Origin: Syngnathus acus
Taxonomy: Eukaryota > Chordata > Actinopteri > Syngnathiformes > Syngnathidae
Length of the DNA: 64,000 nt
Reading direction: 5' to 3'
NCBI RefSeq assembly: GCF_901709675.1
Contig: NC_051092.1
Coordinates: 3,166,491-3,230,490 of the forward strand
Shown here: in pieces, positions 34,701 to 44,823 of the stretch
Numbering within the stretch: the stretch's first letter is position 1
How the letters are laid out: each line of letters opens with the position of its first letter
Notes under the pieces: generated by a model
Database searches by the model: none
Seen by the model: only the letters and a program-made list of their open reading frames with translations
Told to the model about the DNA's origin: nothing
Program-made: the position numbers and the translations under genes

Positions 34701-37057
34701 GTTTCGAAAGTTATCCAGATCTGCTTCTTTCCAACCTGCACATTCTCAATAATGACAGAGAAGTCTTGCTCGGCACAGTCTGCGGCCAGCAGGTAGTGAC
34801 ACGGGCCGGTGAAGGTGAAGAATTTGTTGTCAAAGGTCTTGAAGTGGGACTGACCCACCACCAGACATTCACCTGGAGAGCAGAAGAACAATTGTGAACT
34901 GTGTCACTTGAATCATGCAGTGTGAATGCCATTCACGTCGCTCACCGGGGCAACCTTCGTTGGTGCATTCCCACGACCCGTGTCGGCACACGCTGTGAAA
35001 AAAACCCCACACTAAGTTGACGTTCTGAAAATACGTCCATCCACTCACCAGGTGTTGCAGTCTTGAGAGATGGTGGAACCCGGAGGGAATTGTCGCCCCA
35101 TGTGGACGCAGGAACACTGAGACACCTCCACGCAGCGGTTTCCATCCAACACTTTACCCGCTGAAAATTACACACACTAATTAACACACACAAAGGAAAG
35201 CTTGAAGGGGTGGAAAGTCAGTAGTTAGTTACCGGGGCACGTGCATCCATCCACACAGTCCTCCTTGCAGATCTCCTGGATGTTGAGACTATGGCAGGTG
35301 GTGGAGCAGGACTTGGTGCATTCGCTGTAGTGCATTCCGATGGGACATTTGGGGACTGTACACACACACATGTACACACTTGCGAATTACAGTGTCAGTA
35401 TTTCTGCCGCACTTTTGATTATTTTTTTTTCTTACTTACAGCATTCGCTCTCCTGCTGCCACCCCCGTAAAAGCATCCCATGGGCGTGACACGTGCGGGC
35501 GTACTCGAGAAGGACCGGACAGTAGCAGTCTTCGGTGTCTCCCTGGCCGCAGTGGCACGCCTCCTCCTGGCACAGGGACAAGAAGGCCTCGGGTGGTACC
35601 AAGTGAGCGCAGTGCAGGAACACGGCTGATGTTTGCAACAAGCTGCAACTGGACAGAATCTAGGAAAAGACGTTTCATACCTCATCAGTACAGAACAAAA
35701 AAGCATTACGTTTATTCTATATGGAAAGTCTGTGTGTGGCTGACCTCCGAAGTGTCTTTGGAGCTGTTGCAGGACAGACTGGGAGTCGAAACCCGTCTGC
35801 AGACTTGACCTGCCCCCTTTACCGCCCACGAATTGGCAAAGTCGTAGCTATCCGCTGTGAGGAATCCTGAAATGACGCACAGTGCATAGATGTCGACAAG
35901 CTTCCTCATTAATCTCATGCTGCTCTTTTTGCTTTGTTGATATTTTTCCTTGAACTTCGTTATCTTTTCCTGTATGGAATAGCTTCTCTTCCTGTTTCTG
36001 AGCACCGGGTGACTTGAAGCGTTTCCGAAATTCTCAGGAACGTGCAGCTTTGGTGGCCTCGAAGGAGTGCGTGCGTACCTTCTTGAGCGGTGTATTCATC
36101 AGCCACCGCCGCGTTGAAGTTACCACAGAGGCCGCAGGTGTGGTTGGCGTGTTGTTCGGTGAGCGTCAAGGCGACGTTGGTCGCGGTATCGATGATCAAC
36201 GTGAAGCCAAACTCCTCGCTCCACAGTTTGTAGAACCCCAGCTCCTGGCCAGCAAACACCGAGTGCGACGCGTACGGCAGAGAAAGTCTACAAAACAAAA
36301 ATATATGACATTTCGATTTCAAACCAGGACACTTTAAGTTTTTCTTTCCTATGTTTAGCTTTACCTGGTTTCTCCCTGTGATAATCTCCCGTCGACCGAC
36401 AGATGCAACTCAAAGACATCCCCGAGGAAGAGCGTGACTCCGGTTCTTTTGCCGCCGACAAAATCACCTGCGGGTGAATCACAGCGCGCTTTGTTTTACT
36501 TTTGCCGTCGCAAAATGAAGCACACTGACACAATTAGGTAAACATGTAGCTACGGAGATTACTATCCATCAATGTTGGAGAGCATTTTTGACGGGCTCAC
36601 CCACCCAGCAGCGTGAAGGAGCGACGTTTGCAGTCCCCAGCCAGCAGGTAGCTGCAGTCTCCGGGAAATTGGTACAAAACCCCGTCGAAAGTGTGAACGT
36701 GGTGCCGTCCAAAGAGGCTGCATCGCCCCGTCATACTTGCCACGCATGCTGCACAAAAACCTCGTCATGTTTCAAATGGCAAAAATGTACATTTTAATGA
36801 AGTCTTTTTTTTTTTGGCTAGTTTGTAGCCTTGTGGTTGAGATGGAGTCGAGTCCAGCTGACTTTGGACATGAAGTGGGAGCACATTCACATTCATGGAC
36901 AATTTAAAACCCAAAATTCCACCCACCTGTCAGATGAAGCAGAAGCCAAATTGCTCTCAAACACCTGCCGGCGCACAACTGAAACACAAACACATGCTTC
37001 GTCCCATGATCCTCTTAAAATGACTTCCTGAATGAAACAAGAGTACCGTACCTCCAT
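22735..37057 (-). CDS. vwf: von Willebrand factor, full length
   Basis: VWF is a secreted multimeric glycoprotein that tethers thrombocytes to collagen and carries factor VIII. I assemble 53 coding exons from 37052-37057 and 36927-36978 to 22735-22920; 8466 nt, 2821 residues (human 2813). The signal peptide is [21 protein letters not shown]1 ([14 protein letters not shown]), D2 and D3 each have CGLCGN; a RERR-S cleavage site ends D2 at about residue 760. A1 (from about 1257), A2 and A3 are von Willebrand A domains: exons 29832-30129 and 28616-29723 carry A1-A2, and four exons (27745-28528) A3. D4 is 26550-27040 plus C8 and TIL exons to 25831. C-type modules follow, with RGD at about 2514. A cystine knot ends ECVCC...CNCQSKQCT-stop. 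Phases agree at every junction. One intron uses a GC donor. Confidence 0.96.
24458..24466 (-). other. vwf: RGD integrin-binding motif in the C4 region of vwf
   Basis: Exon 24431-24547 encodes [14 protein letters not shown]; the RGD codons fall at about residues 2514-2516. Human VWF has its RGD at 2507-2509 in domain C4, the site for integrin alphaIIb-beta3. Confidence 0.85.
28887..28892 (-). other. vwf: position of the ADAMTS13 scissile bond in vwf A2 (Phe-Leu here)
   Basis: The A2 strand reads [11 protein letters not shown], aligning with human NLVYMVTGNP. The scissile pair Tyr1605-Met1606 of human is Phe-Leu here, at about residues 1594-1595. Confidence 0.8.
31697..31740 (+). repeat. short dispersed repeat, copy 1 (vwf intron)
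   Basis: Contains CTCTTTCTGTAAT followed by CCACAAGATGGCG. A second copy of the same word order lies at 33625-33670, also in a vwf intron. Confidence 0.45.
32628..32788 (-). other. vwf: furin-type propeptide cleavage site of vwf (spans an exon junction)
   Basis: Exon 32783-32880 ends LAPSR plus one base; exon 32478-32629 starts with two bases completing Glu, then RRSTTCQPP. The product has R-E-R-R followed by S, matching R-X-[KR]-R, at about residues 757-760. In human the site is RSKR-S at 763-764. Confidence 0.85.
33625..33670 (+). repeat. short dispersed repeat, copy 2 (vwf intron)
   Basis: Contains ACTCTTTCTGTAAT and CCACAAGGTGGCGC, matching the copy at 31697-31740. The second half also fits the CTCF core at 13 of 14 positions. 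Confidence 0.45.
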
Positions 37058-38268
37058 AGCTAAACAATCGACGAATCCACAAATCTTGCGACAACAAAAA
37101 AATGCTCGTACAATTCCCGAAAATCCTGCACTGGGAACTCTACATGGTGTGTCACATAACAGGCTCAAGTGAAAATGGGGTCAAAAATTTCAAAAGCCTC
37201 ACTCAAAAGTTCTTCATTTATATTGAGAGCCCTTCCCACTTTGTTATTGTGCCCTTAACTTCCCCTCCTCCCTACATCAGGTTATGTCAAGAAGGCCAGA
37301 ATACCAGTCGGTACGTGTAGAGCGACACCATCAGACCGCCACGGTGAGACAATACCAGGATATGCCCACTGATGGTCTGGCTGAGTGATTAGCCTGCTGG
37401 TACAAACCCGTGTCAGGGCCAACCCAAACAATTGTGCTACGAAACAAACTGTCGGGGAAGATACTGAGGCCATAGGAGCAAACGTATGACTAACTCATGC
37501 CGAACATTGCATAAAAACAATGGAAAAGAGTTCTTTGGAAATGTTGAAAAGAAACTCACCTATCAGATGGGTAAACAATTAACAGGAATGAAAAACATTT
37601 CCTTGTGATCCCAACATCGCTGCAGAATTTCTTGATTGATTGAAATGCAGTAGAAATATTTCACTTAGAGAACAATGAAAAGAGAATTTTAAAATGCCGA
37701 TTGCCTGAAAGGACATCATTTTGCTTAGCCAAACGTCAAAGCTCTTGATGAGAAATTAATCAACAAATTACTATTTTGTCGACTCAAAACATCTATTTTG
37801 CTGCCTCATCATTTTGTGTTAATGTTTCATCTCCATTGTAGTTACAAATGAATTAGGGGGTGCACTTTGGACACCAAGGGCAAAGGGGCATGAGCTCAAG
37901 GCAGTGCCACAAGACAGCGACCTTGCGGAGCGCTTTTGACCATGACGTCATTACATTGTGCCAACAATTTTAATCAGGAACGAATCTTACGTCATCGCGC
38001 TGTGGATCGCTCTGGATGCTTTGAATGGTGACGCAATGCATTGACAAGCACACAAAAACTTATAATTTAGTATTTAGTGCAGTACTATCGAAATAGTATT
38101 TTATTTGTCTTGCTTTTTTTTTTTTTTTTGCAGCCGAGGGGGGTGGGCTAGGTTCGGGGGGATGGGGGGGCGGGTACCATTCAATGCACACACCAGCAGC
38201 GCCACGCGTAGAGAAGTGGCGATCACAATTAAAGGTTTAAATCCTCTACTACTAACACAAGATTCGTC
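37058..38268. promoter_or_regulatory. divergent promoter region between vwf and cd9
   Basis: The vwf start codon (minus, 37057) and the first candidate cd9 start codon (plus, 38269) are 1.2 kb apart and point away from each other, so both promoters should lie here. A GGGGCGGG Sp1-type box is at 38167-38174, about 95 bp before the cd9 ATG, in a G-rich patch (38135-38180). A poly-T run is at 38113-38130. The rest is AT-rich with no coding signal. Confidence 0.55.
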
Positions 38269-38337
38269 ATGGCGGCGCTATCCGGCGGAGAGATGTGCAT
38301 CAAGTACCTGATGTTCGCCTTCAACCTGATCTTCTGG
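38269..38337 (+). other. cd9: cd9 alternative first coding exon 1a
   Basis: Encodes [20 protein letters not shown] then IFW, ending TGG|GTGAGC in phase 0. It is the same module as exon 1b (cytoplasmic N-terminus and start of TM1). A GC box lies about 95 bp upstream. Confidence 0.8.
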
Positions 38338-41300
38338 GTGAGCGCATTTAAAAACTAGAATCTATTTGGCTGTGTGTATTGACGACTGAGGCGTGCGTCG
38401 TGAGTGGAAATATGAAATAGTGCAAAACCTCATATTGTCGCAGTGTATCCTGAATGGGTTACGATTCAATTTAATCTTTTTTTTTTTTTTTTTTTCCACG
38501 GGACCGCTACTGTACGTAGTCCCGGGCGCGTGTAGGCTCAGCTGAGGAGCAGTAATCCTCCCCAGTGGCCAAGTGACCCACTTCCACGGAGCACATCGAC
38601 GATTTGCGGGCGCTGCATCTATAAATGGTTTCGAGAGAAAGATAAAACAAATAGAAAGGCGCTTAATTATTGAACCAGTCTGCCATTTATTGATTACAAA
38701 TAGTTGGCCATGGTCACGTGGGGAGAAGTAGTGCGCATGTCAGGGAGATGGTGTGTGAGTGTGTATTCGGGTCGGTTGTGTGTGTGTGTGACTCTTGAAT
38801 ATCTCATGCACGCTATTTATGTCTCAGTCCCAGTAAACTCGTGGGGTGTGTCCCATGTGGGTGTTTGTTTATCTCGAACTGTGTATATTAAACAGCTTGT
38901 GGGTTTCACAAGAATGTTTTCTCCTTTTTTGGTAATGTTTAATTTTGCAGCTCTCGATGGAAATAAGCACAACAAAGCATCACAAGGGGGATGGGGGCAT
39001 GGTTTGTGTGTGAAAGAGGAAATGCTGCGGGGGGGAAACATTGCTAAAAATATTCAGGTGCCTCACTCGTGAATGTGTCGGAAAAACATTTTGCTTCAGT
39101 TGGCCAATTCCAAATGGGGTTTGTATAAGTAAACATACAAAATACATATAAGTTACATTTCCCTACCTATGGAACATTACACACACAGTGACATTTTGCA
39201 TAATCCAAAAAAATATAAATACAGTAATCCCTCGTTTATCGCGGATAATTGGTTCCAAAAACCACCCGCGATAAGTGAAATCCGCGAAGTACTGGGCAGG
39301 CTAAAGAGTTAGCGGAAAGATGCTAATTCGCGATCATGCTAACACGCGAAAACGTACTTCTATAGGAATGTAAACGAACATTTGGAGCAATACTACATTG
39401 TCCTAAAGGTTAGACACATGTTTCCTCAATTTAGAAGTTTTATTTTGACTTTTAAATGTTTTTTTAATTTGGAAAAAAAATCTGCGATGTAGTGAAGCCG
39501 CGATAAACGAAACGCAAAGTAGCGAGGGATCACTGTATCGTGCTTTTGATAATTATACCTTGCAGCTAAAAAATGACCAGCAATAGAAAATTGAAAATTA
39601 CATAAAAAACACAATTATTTTTAATATAGGAATTATTCAAATATTTTTTTATGCAAATCCTCATTAGGTTCATGGCTGTACTGGAACCTATAGTTGGTGT
39701 TGGACAATAGGCAGAGTATTGCCAGTCAATCATGTGGCCATTGGAAAAATAATTTTAGATGGCACTGCTTTTAAGAGCTGTAAAAACACACGATCCAATT
39801 CCTTTTCCACATCCCATGTGGGTTTTGTCACATTTTAAATAAAACAGTTAAAATGACAAAACTCTCTATGTATGTATCTGGCTTAATGTCAGCGTGTTCT
39901 AACGGTGTTGCCATCAGACGTGTCACAATTTTGGCTGACTGCCTGCAGCTTCTCACGCAGGAGCCGTTACCACCGCAATCCATGCAAGCAAGAAACAAAC
40001 AGAGGAAGGAACAGGGGCAGGCTTAAGATTGATAGGCCAGTTTGTGGAGTAGGCCCTGAAGTTCTCGCCACTCCCCGAGTGTGCGTTCAGGCGACTGAAG
40101 GTGTGGCGTATTCAGGACGCTTTCACTTCTAAACTTGTTTTCAGCTCACGTTAACACCGCTTCCTCTCAGGAATTTAAAGGTTGTCATCTAACTTGTCAG
40201 CATGGCTGTCGTTGGGGGGATCAAGTGCATCAAGTATCTCATGTTTATATTCAACTTATTCTTCTGGGTAGGTGTGCTTTGTTTTTCCTGTTGGGTGTGT
40301 GTGTGAATGAGAGAATTAGGCGCAAAGATGGGTGGTGGATTCTCCAAAGTTTCTATTTTTGTGAGTCAAATATTCAGGAAAAACACAATCAGTACAGATA
40401 CGTGTGGTTACATTTATGGTATGGCATACCCTCACAATGAGTCACTGTGAAGTTCGACAGTCATGTCCAAGCATGTGTGCTCAAAACAAAATGGCTCCGT
40501 GCGCGAATGAGTCTCAGGTAGAGGAAATCCGGCAACACACATCTTTGAAAACATTTTGTATGATATGCCGGGATAACCATACTAAGCCCCGATACAAGAA
40601 GTTTATCAAATGTCTTAACAAATAAAACAAAGCTTTGTTTTGGTTGACACTGTCTGTTATGGAAGCATTACTTTAATCCGGTGTTTATTTTTGAGGTGGG
40701 AGTTTGTAGTGGTGAAAAGAAAACTGATTTGATCTGACTCTTGTATTGGATTAGAAAAGTCATTCCCAACAACTGTTGCGGCATTTTGCCATAAGGGATC
40801 ATCAGAAATTATTAGTTTTATTTTTAATTTTTTGATTGGTGATTGAAAATTAAAAAAAACATTGTTTATGTGTGCCAGTGACAGCCAGAACACACATGTG
40901 CTTAAGGTCAATAAATAGGAAAACCCTAAATTAGCATATGTTCCTAATAAAGTGTCATTTGCCAATAATGATCCCAAATGAACTCAAATCTTTTTTATAT
41001 GTTGTTGCTTCAGCTTGCAGGCACTGCTGTGTTTTCCATCGGCCTGTGGTTGAGATTAGACCCCAAGACCAAAGGCCTGTTTGAAGGACCAGAGTCTCCA
41101 TATGTGTTTTACACCGGTAAGAGGCTTTTCTATACAAATGTTGCATTTAAAACCAGGACTACAGAGAAGATTTACTCGGTTTAGTTTTGCACTAGATGTT
41201 AGGAGCGAGCCACAAACATTTGTATACAAGCAATCTAAAAAAAACAACAACCTATAAATGAATAAATATTATTACCTTTAAAAAGAACAACATTTGGTCA

Positions 41301-43720
41301 AAAGGCAGTTTTGGTATGATTTTTGTTGTTATGTGTGTGTAGGTTACTCTCACTCGCTATGCTCTTTGTTTTTTAATACTTTTTAACGATTTTTTTAGTC
41401 TTGATTTTGTATGCATTATATTCTGTATTTTTTCCCTTTCTATGCTCTATGCTTTTTAATCCTTTTTATGCAAAGCACATTGAGTTGCCTTGTGTCTGAA
41501 ATGTGCTATATAAATAAAACTGCCTTGCCTTGCCTAGGTGTGTACATCCTGATTGGCGCTGGGGCGCTAATGATGGTTGTAGGATTTCTCGGATGTTGTG
41601 GTGCCATCCAGGAGTCTCCGTGTATGCTGGGACTGGTATGTATGGTTTAACCCAGTCATTGTACAAGTTCAATTAATTAGTCTGGAAATGATGACTTCTT
41701 CACTACAACTTATCTTGGTTCCTCTATGCCTGTGTGACAATTAAACGCTCTTAAGTAGATTTGTAAGTAAAGCTCAACTCCGAGGGAAAAACGATCTTTA
41801 AGATTTCGGGTCCGATTTTAGCCTGAGTAGAAGGTGAATCGACCCCGAGCCTTTGAAATGCCCGTTTTCATCAGCGTTTGCCGAAAGAGGGCCAAGGCCA
41901 GCCTGCGTGGCTCACTCGTCGCCTCCTCTCGGGGCTTAATCGTCTTGTACTAAATCTCCCAGTAGGAGGGCTCTATGTAAATCAAGTTCACTTCCGCTCA
42001 GACGACTTGACTTGTTTATGCATGCTAACGCGGCATTCTAACTTCCGTTATCCTCCTCATAGTTTTTCTTCTTCCTGCTTATCATCTTTGCCATTGAAGT
42101 CGCCGCTGGCATCTGGGGATTTTCCAACCAGAGCAAGGTACGATAACTCACTTGGCTTAAGTGCTAAAGTCTTCATAAAGTTGCACTTGCCAAAAATATA
42201 AATGAGTTCTAAGAGAAGGAAGATGTAAATCTTTTTTTTTTTTGCTTGCATGGCAGGTGGTGGACGACATCACCACATTCTACCTTCAGACCTACAACGA
42301 ATACAAAGACAGACAGGATGAGCGTCTTCGAGAAACTCTGCGTGTGATTCAAACTGGCGTGAGCTTCTTCATAATGATCAAAGATCTGACATGCTTTTAT
42401 CAAAATATTCTGAGGATTAAAAAAATCCGGTTTACAATGCCAAGTAGAGCTTTTGTTACCAAGTCAACTGGGCTCAAGGATGAAAACAGTTAAAGCATTG
42501 ATTGTATTTTCACTCTTGGAGATGCGTCAATGTTGATTTGGGAGCTAATCAGACAAGCATAGCATGAAGCCTGAAAGCAGGATGTAATCTAGTTTGAATG
42601 GTTTGTAAATAGATACAGCGAAACATCCCATCATGATCAGGCATCGAATTTGTTTTGGCCTAGATGCAAACAAATAAACAATGTTGCCTAGCAACAAGAT
42701 CCACTGAGGAAAACCAACTGTGTTGTTTAAGAGTTTTGGTGTTGTGTTGTTGCAGCTCAACTGTTGCGGTCCAACTGGTTCTGTGTTTGACGGTGCCAAA
42801 GACACCTGTCCTAAAGGAGACCTCCTTGAGGCACTCATCATCAAGGTAGGATCACAACTTTTAACAAGGGTCGGAAAATGGCAAGTGGCTGGACAAACTC
42901 CCGGGCTCGATATCCATGTTTGAGTTAGATAAATAATACATAAATGTGCCTTCTTGTTTTTGTTTTGTGTCGCCTACTTGTATGTCTCGTCACCGTGGGA
43001 TGGAGGAAACGGAATTTCGGTTTCTTTGTGTGTCTTGACATATGAAGGGATTGACAATAAAGCTGACTTTGACTTTGACATAAAAAGACTGATGAGCCAG
43101 CACATTCGATGAGGTCAAAAAGCATTGAAATAGAAAAAAAATTGGTGATTTTAATAATAAAATAATTTGTTAGCATTACCACAGATTTTCTTTTATTAAA
43201 TCTGAAGTTTTAATTTTTTTAAATTATAATTAAGGAACCAATTACATTGGTCAGAAGCAAATTTGAATCACATGTTCCAAAACCAAAACAAATTTCTGTA
43301 AACGTTTGAAAAAACAAATGCAACTATTATATTCCACGATATTCCGAGACTCCTGATAATTCTTGGTAATTACATATCCATACCACATAATGATGGTGCA
43401 GTTTTTCCATTACATTCCTTTAGCCTTCTTGCTGTGGTTTCTATGGCAACAATGGTTTTACTAGCAAGACCCGAGAAAAGCCCACATAAATCTTCTTGTG
43501 TTACAGAGCTGCCCCGATGCCATTGATGAAGTTTTTGACTCCAAGCTCCACATCATAGGAGGAGTGGGCATCACCATTGGGGTCATTATGGTAATGAACG
43601 CTTGGCCCGCTCAATCAAGAGTGCAACAAACTAATTTTATTTTTCTCTTGCTAGGTGTTTGGGATGATCTTTAGCATGCTCCTGTGCTGCGCTATCAGGA
43701 AGTCTCGGGAGGTGGTGTGA
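38269..43720 (+). CDS. cd9: CD9 tetraspanin, with two candidate first exons
   Basis: CD9 organises membrane microdomains with integrins and partner proteins. Co-splicing exons 2-8 are 41014-41116, 41538-41635, 42063-42137, 42257-42358, 42756-42845, 43507-43590 and 43655-43720. The first exon is either 38269-38337 or 40202-40267; both end in TGG in phase 0. With the second the protein is 227 residues (human 228). Four membrane helices are visible, with [54 protein letters not shown] and [20 protein letters not shown]. The large extracellular loop has the LNCCG signature and a [13 protein letters not shown] cysteine. Juxtamembrane cysteines suit palmitoylation. A poly(A) signal is at 44281-44286. 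cd9 versus other CD9/CD81-like paralogues is supported by the vwf/ano2 neighbourhood. Confidence 0.93.
39222..39535. mobile_element. MITE, Tc1/mariner-pogo type, with TA target duplication
   Basis: A 314-bp element starts CAGTAATCCCTCGTTTATCG and ends, read on the other strand, CAGTGATCCCTCGCTA...; the outer 13 bp match at 12 positions. TA flanks it at 39220-39221 and 39536-39537. An inner inverted word (TTTATCGCGG and CCGCGATAAACG) also pairs. No transposase is present, so it is non-autonomous. It sits in the intron between cd9 exons 1a and 1b. Confidence 0.85.
39655..39742 (+). mobile_element. dispersed fish repeat fragment, second copy
   Basis: A diverged copy of the 21162-21275 repeat: CTCATTAGGTTCATGGCTG, then CTGGAACCTATAGTTGGTG and GCCAGTCAATCATGTGGCC. 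Confidence 0.4.
40202..40267 (+). other. cd9: cd9 alternative first coding exon 1b
   Basis: Encodes [20 protein letters not shown] then FW, ending TGG|GTAGGT in phase 0. It is closest to human CD9, whose start is MPVKGGTKCIKYLLFGFNF. Confidence 0.85.
41470..41535 (+). mobile_element. retroelement 3' tail abutting the acceptor of cd9 exon 3
   Basis: The stretch reads GCAAAGCACATTGAGTTGCC, GTCTGAAATGTGCTATATAA, ATAAAACTGCCTTGCCTTGC, then CTAG|GTGTGTAC. The CTATATAAATAAA plus pentamer repeat is typical of teleost non-LTR element tails. Its (TTGCC)n tail forms the pyrimidine tract directly before the splice site. Confidence 0.6.
42965..43079 (+). mobile_element. LINE 3' end fragment (L2-like)
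   Basis: The sequence has CGTGGGATGGAGGAAACGGA, ATTTCGGTTTCTTTGTGTGT, and ends TTGACAATAAAGCTGACTTT followed by GACTTTGAC. This tail is very common in fish genomes as the 3' end of an L2-like LINE. It lies in the intron between cd9 exons 6 and 7. Confidence 0.6.
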
Positions 43721-44280
43721 TACCCGCAGACGTATACTGGAGTCCTCGTTAATGTTGCATGATGTCATTCCCAGTTACATGGCTCCCTACTGCCAGTTCG
43801 GTAGGGTGGGGGAGGAGGAAATCTCACACCCTTACGTCTATGTGGTTGTCAGGCCCAGCTATAAAATGGGTCGCATCTGTGCTTGAGTGACAAATGTCCC
43901 ACATTGAGATCACCTGAGTGAATTTAGTGCAAAACATCTTAAAAGATCAGCTCGTTGTTTATTGATCACATCTCTATTGAGGCCTCTCACTTATTGGCGG
44001 AACGGGTTGTGGTGCGCAACCGAAAAAAATCCAACAACTGCCAAATGGATGTGTGAATGGATTTGAATTAACAGGATTCTCAGCTGTAAACTACTTTTTG
44101 TAATTTAGATCTAAGTGTTATTTGTCATTTTGTTGGCTCACCTCTTTGAAGAAATGCCTGTTTTTGTCACGTTTTTATTCTCTTTATAAATCCACATTAT
44201 CACGTTATGAATTTTCAAAATGTTTTCATTTTACTCATATTGGTTGATTCATATCATACACACAGATGATTCAAGAGTCA

Positions 44281-44286
44281 AATAAA
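44281..44286 (+). terminator. cd9: poly(A) signal of cd9
   Basis: AATAAA on the plus strand, 560 bp beyond the cd9 stop codon. Confidence 0.65.
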
Positions 44287-44320
44287 CAAACATGGAGTTA
44301 AATATTGACTGCATCACGCT

Positions 44321-44326
44321 TTTATT
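44321..44326 (-). terminator. bbs10: poly(A) signal of bbs10
   Basis: AATAAA on the minus strand, about 500 bp beyond the bbs10 stop codon and 35 bp from the cd9 signal. Confidence 0.6.
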
Positions 44327-44823
44327 CTAACTCGCACCAACTTTTCCAATATACGAGTTTTCATTCAATTTCAAAGAAGCCTTGTTTTTGTGCTTATCTT
44401 GGAATCAACTTTAAAAAACAAAACCCACCTCAGAACTCCACTTCATAGGAACTAAGACCTGGTGCGGGTCTGATTAGAAAACAGGGAAGTACACAGTTGG
44501 TTTGACTGATTTGGTTGTTGACAAGCCAGCTCTCCACCCTGAGACCTCCGCTAAAGACAACACTGATTGTGCAAAGGAATGTGTTTAAATTTACGAGCAA
44601 GTGTTGTTCTCTTATTTGCTTTTGCGGTGGTCGGGGGAAGAGTGCAAGCAAAAATGAGATAAGAAAGAGGAGTCATGGTGAGTGGCCAAAATAAACACAA
44701 AGGTTGGTACGTCTTGCCTCTTATATACACCTTGTAAAATGATAACAAATGAATTTAAGAAACAGAGGCAAAATGGTAAACACGATAAAGTGGCAGCAAC
44801 TCACACGAATTAAGGTTAAAAAT

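Larger units (their letters stand above)
43721..44823. other. overlapping 3' UTRs of cd9 and bbs10
   Basis: The two genes converge here. The plus-strand AATAAA (44281-44286) ends a roughly 560-nt cd9 3' UTR; the minus-strand AATAAA (44321-44326) ends a roughly 500-nt bbs10 3' UTR. I see no coding sequence. Confidence 0.65.

Noticed and set aside
35960-36005. [15 protein letters not shown] as a possible signal peptide
   Set aside because: It reads through an intron into a vwf D1 exon; a better signal peptide fits at 36927-37057.
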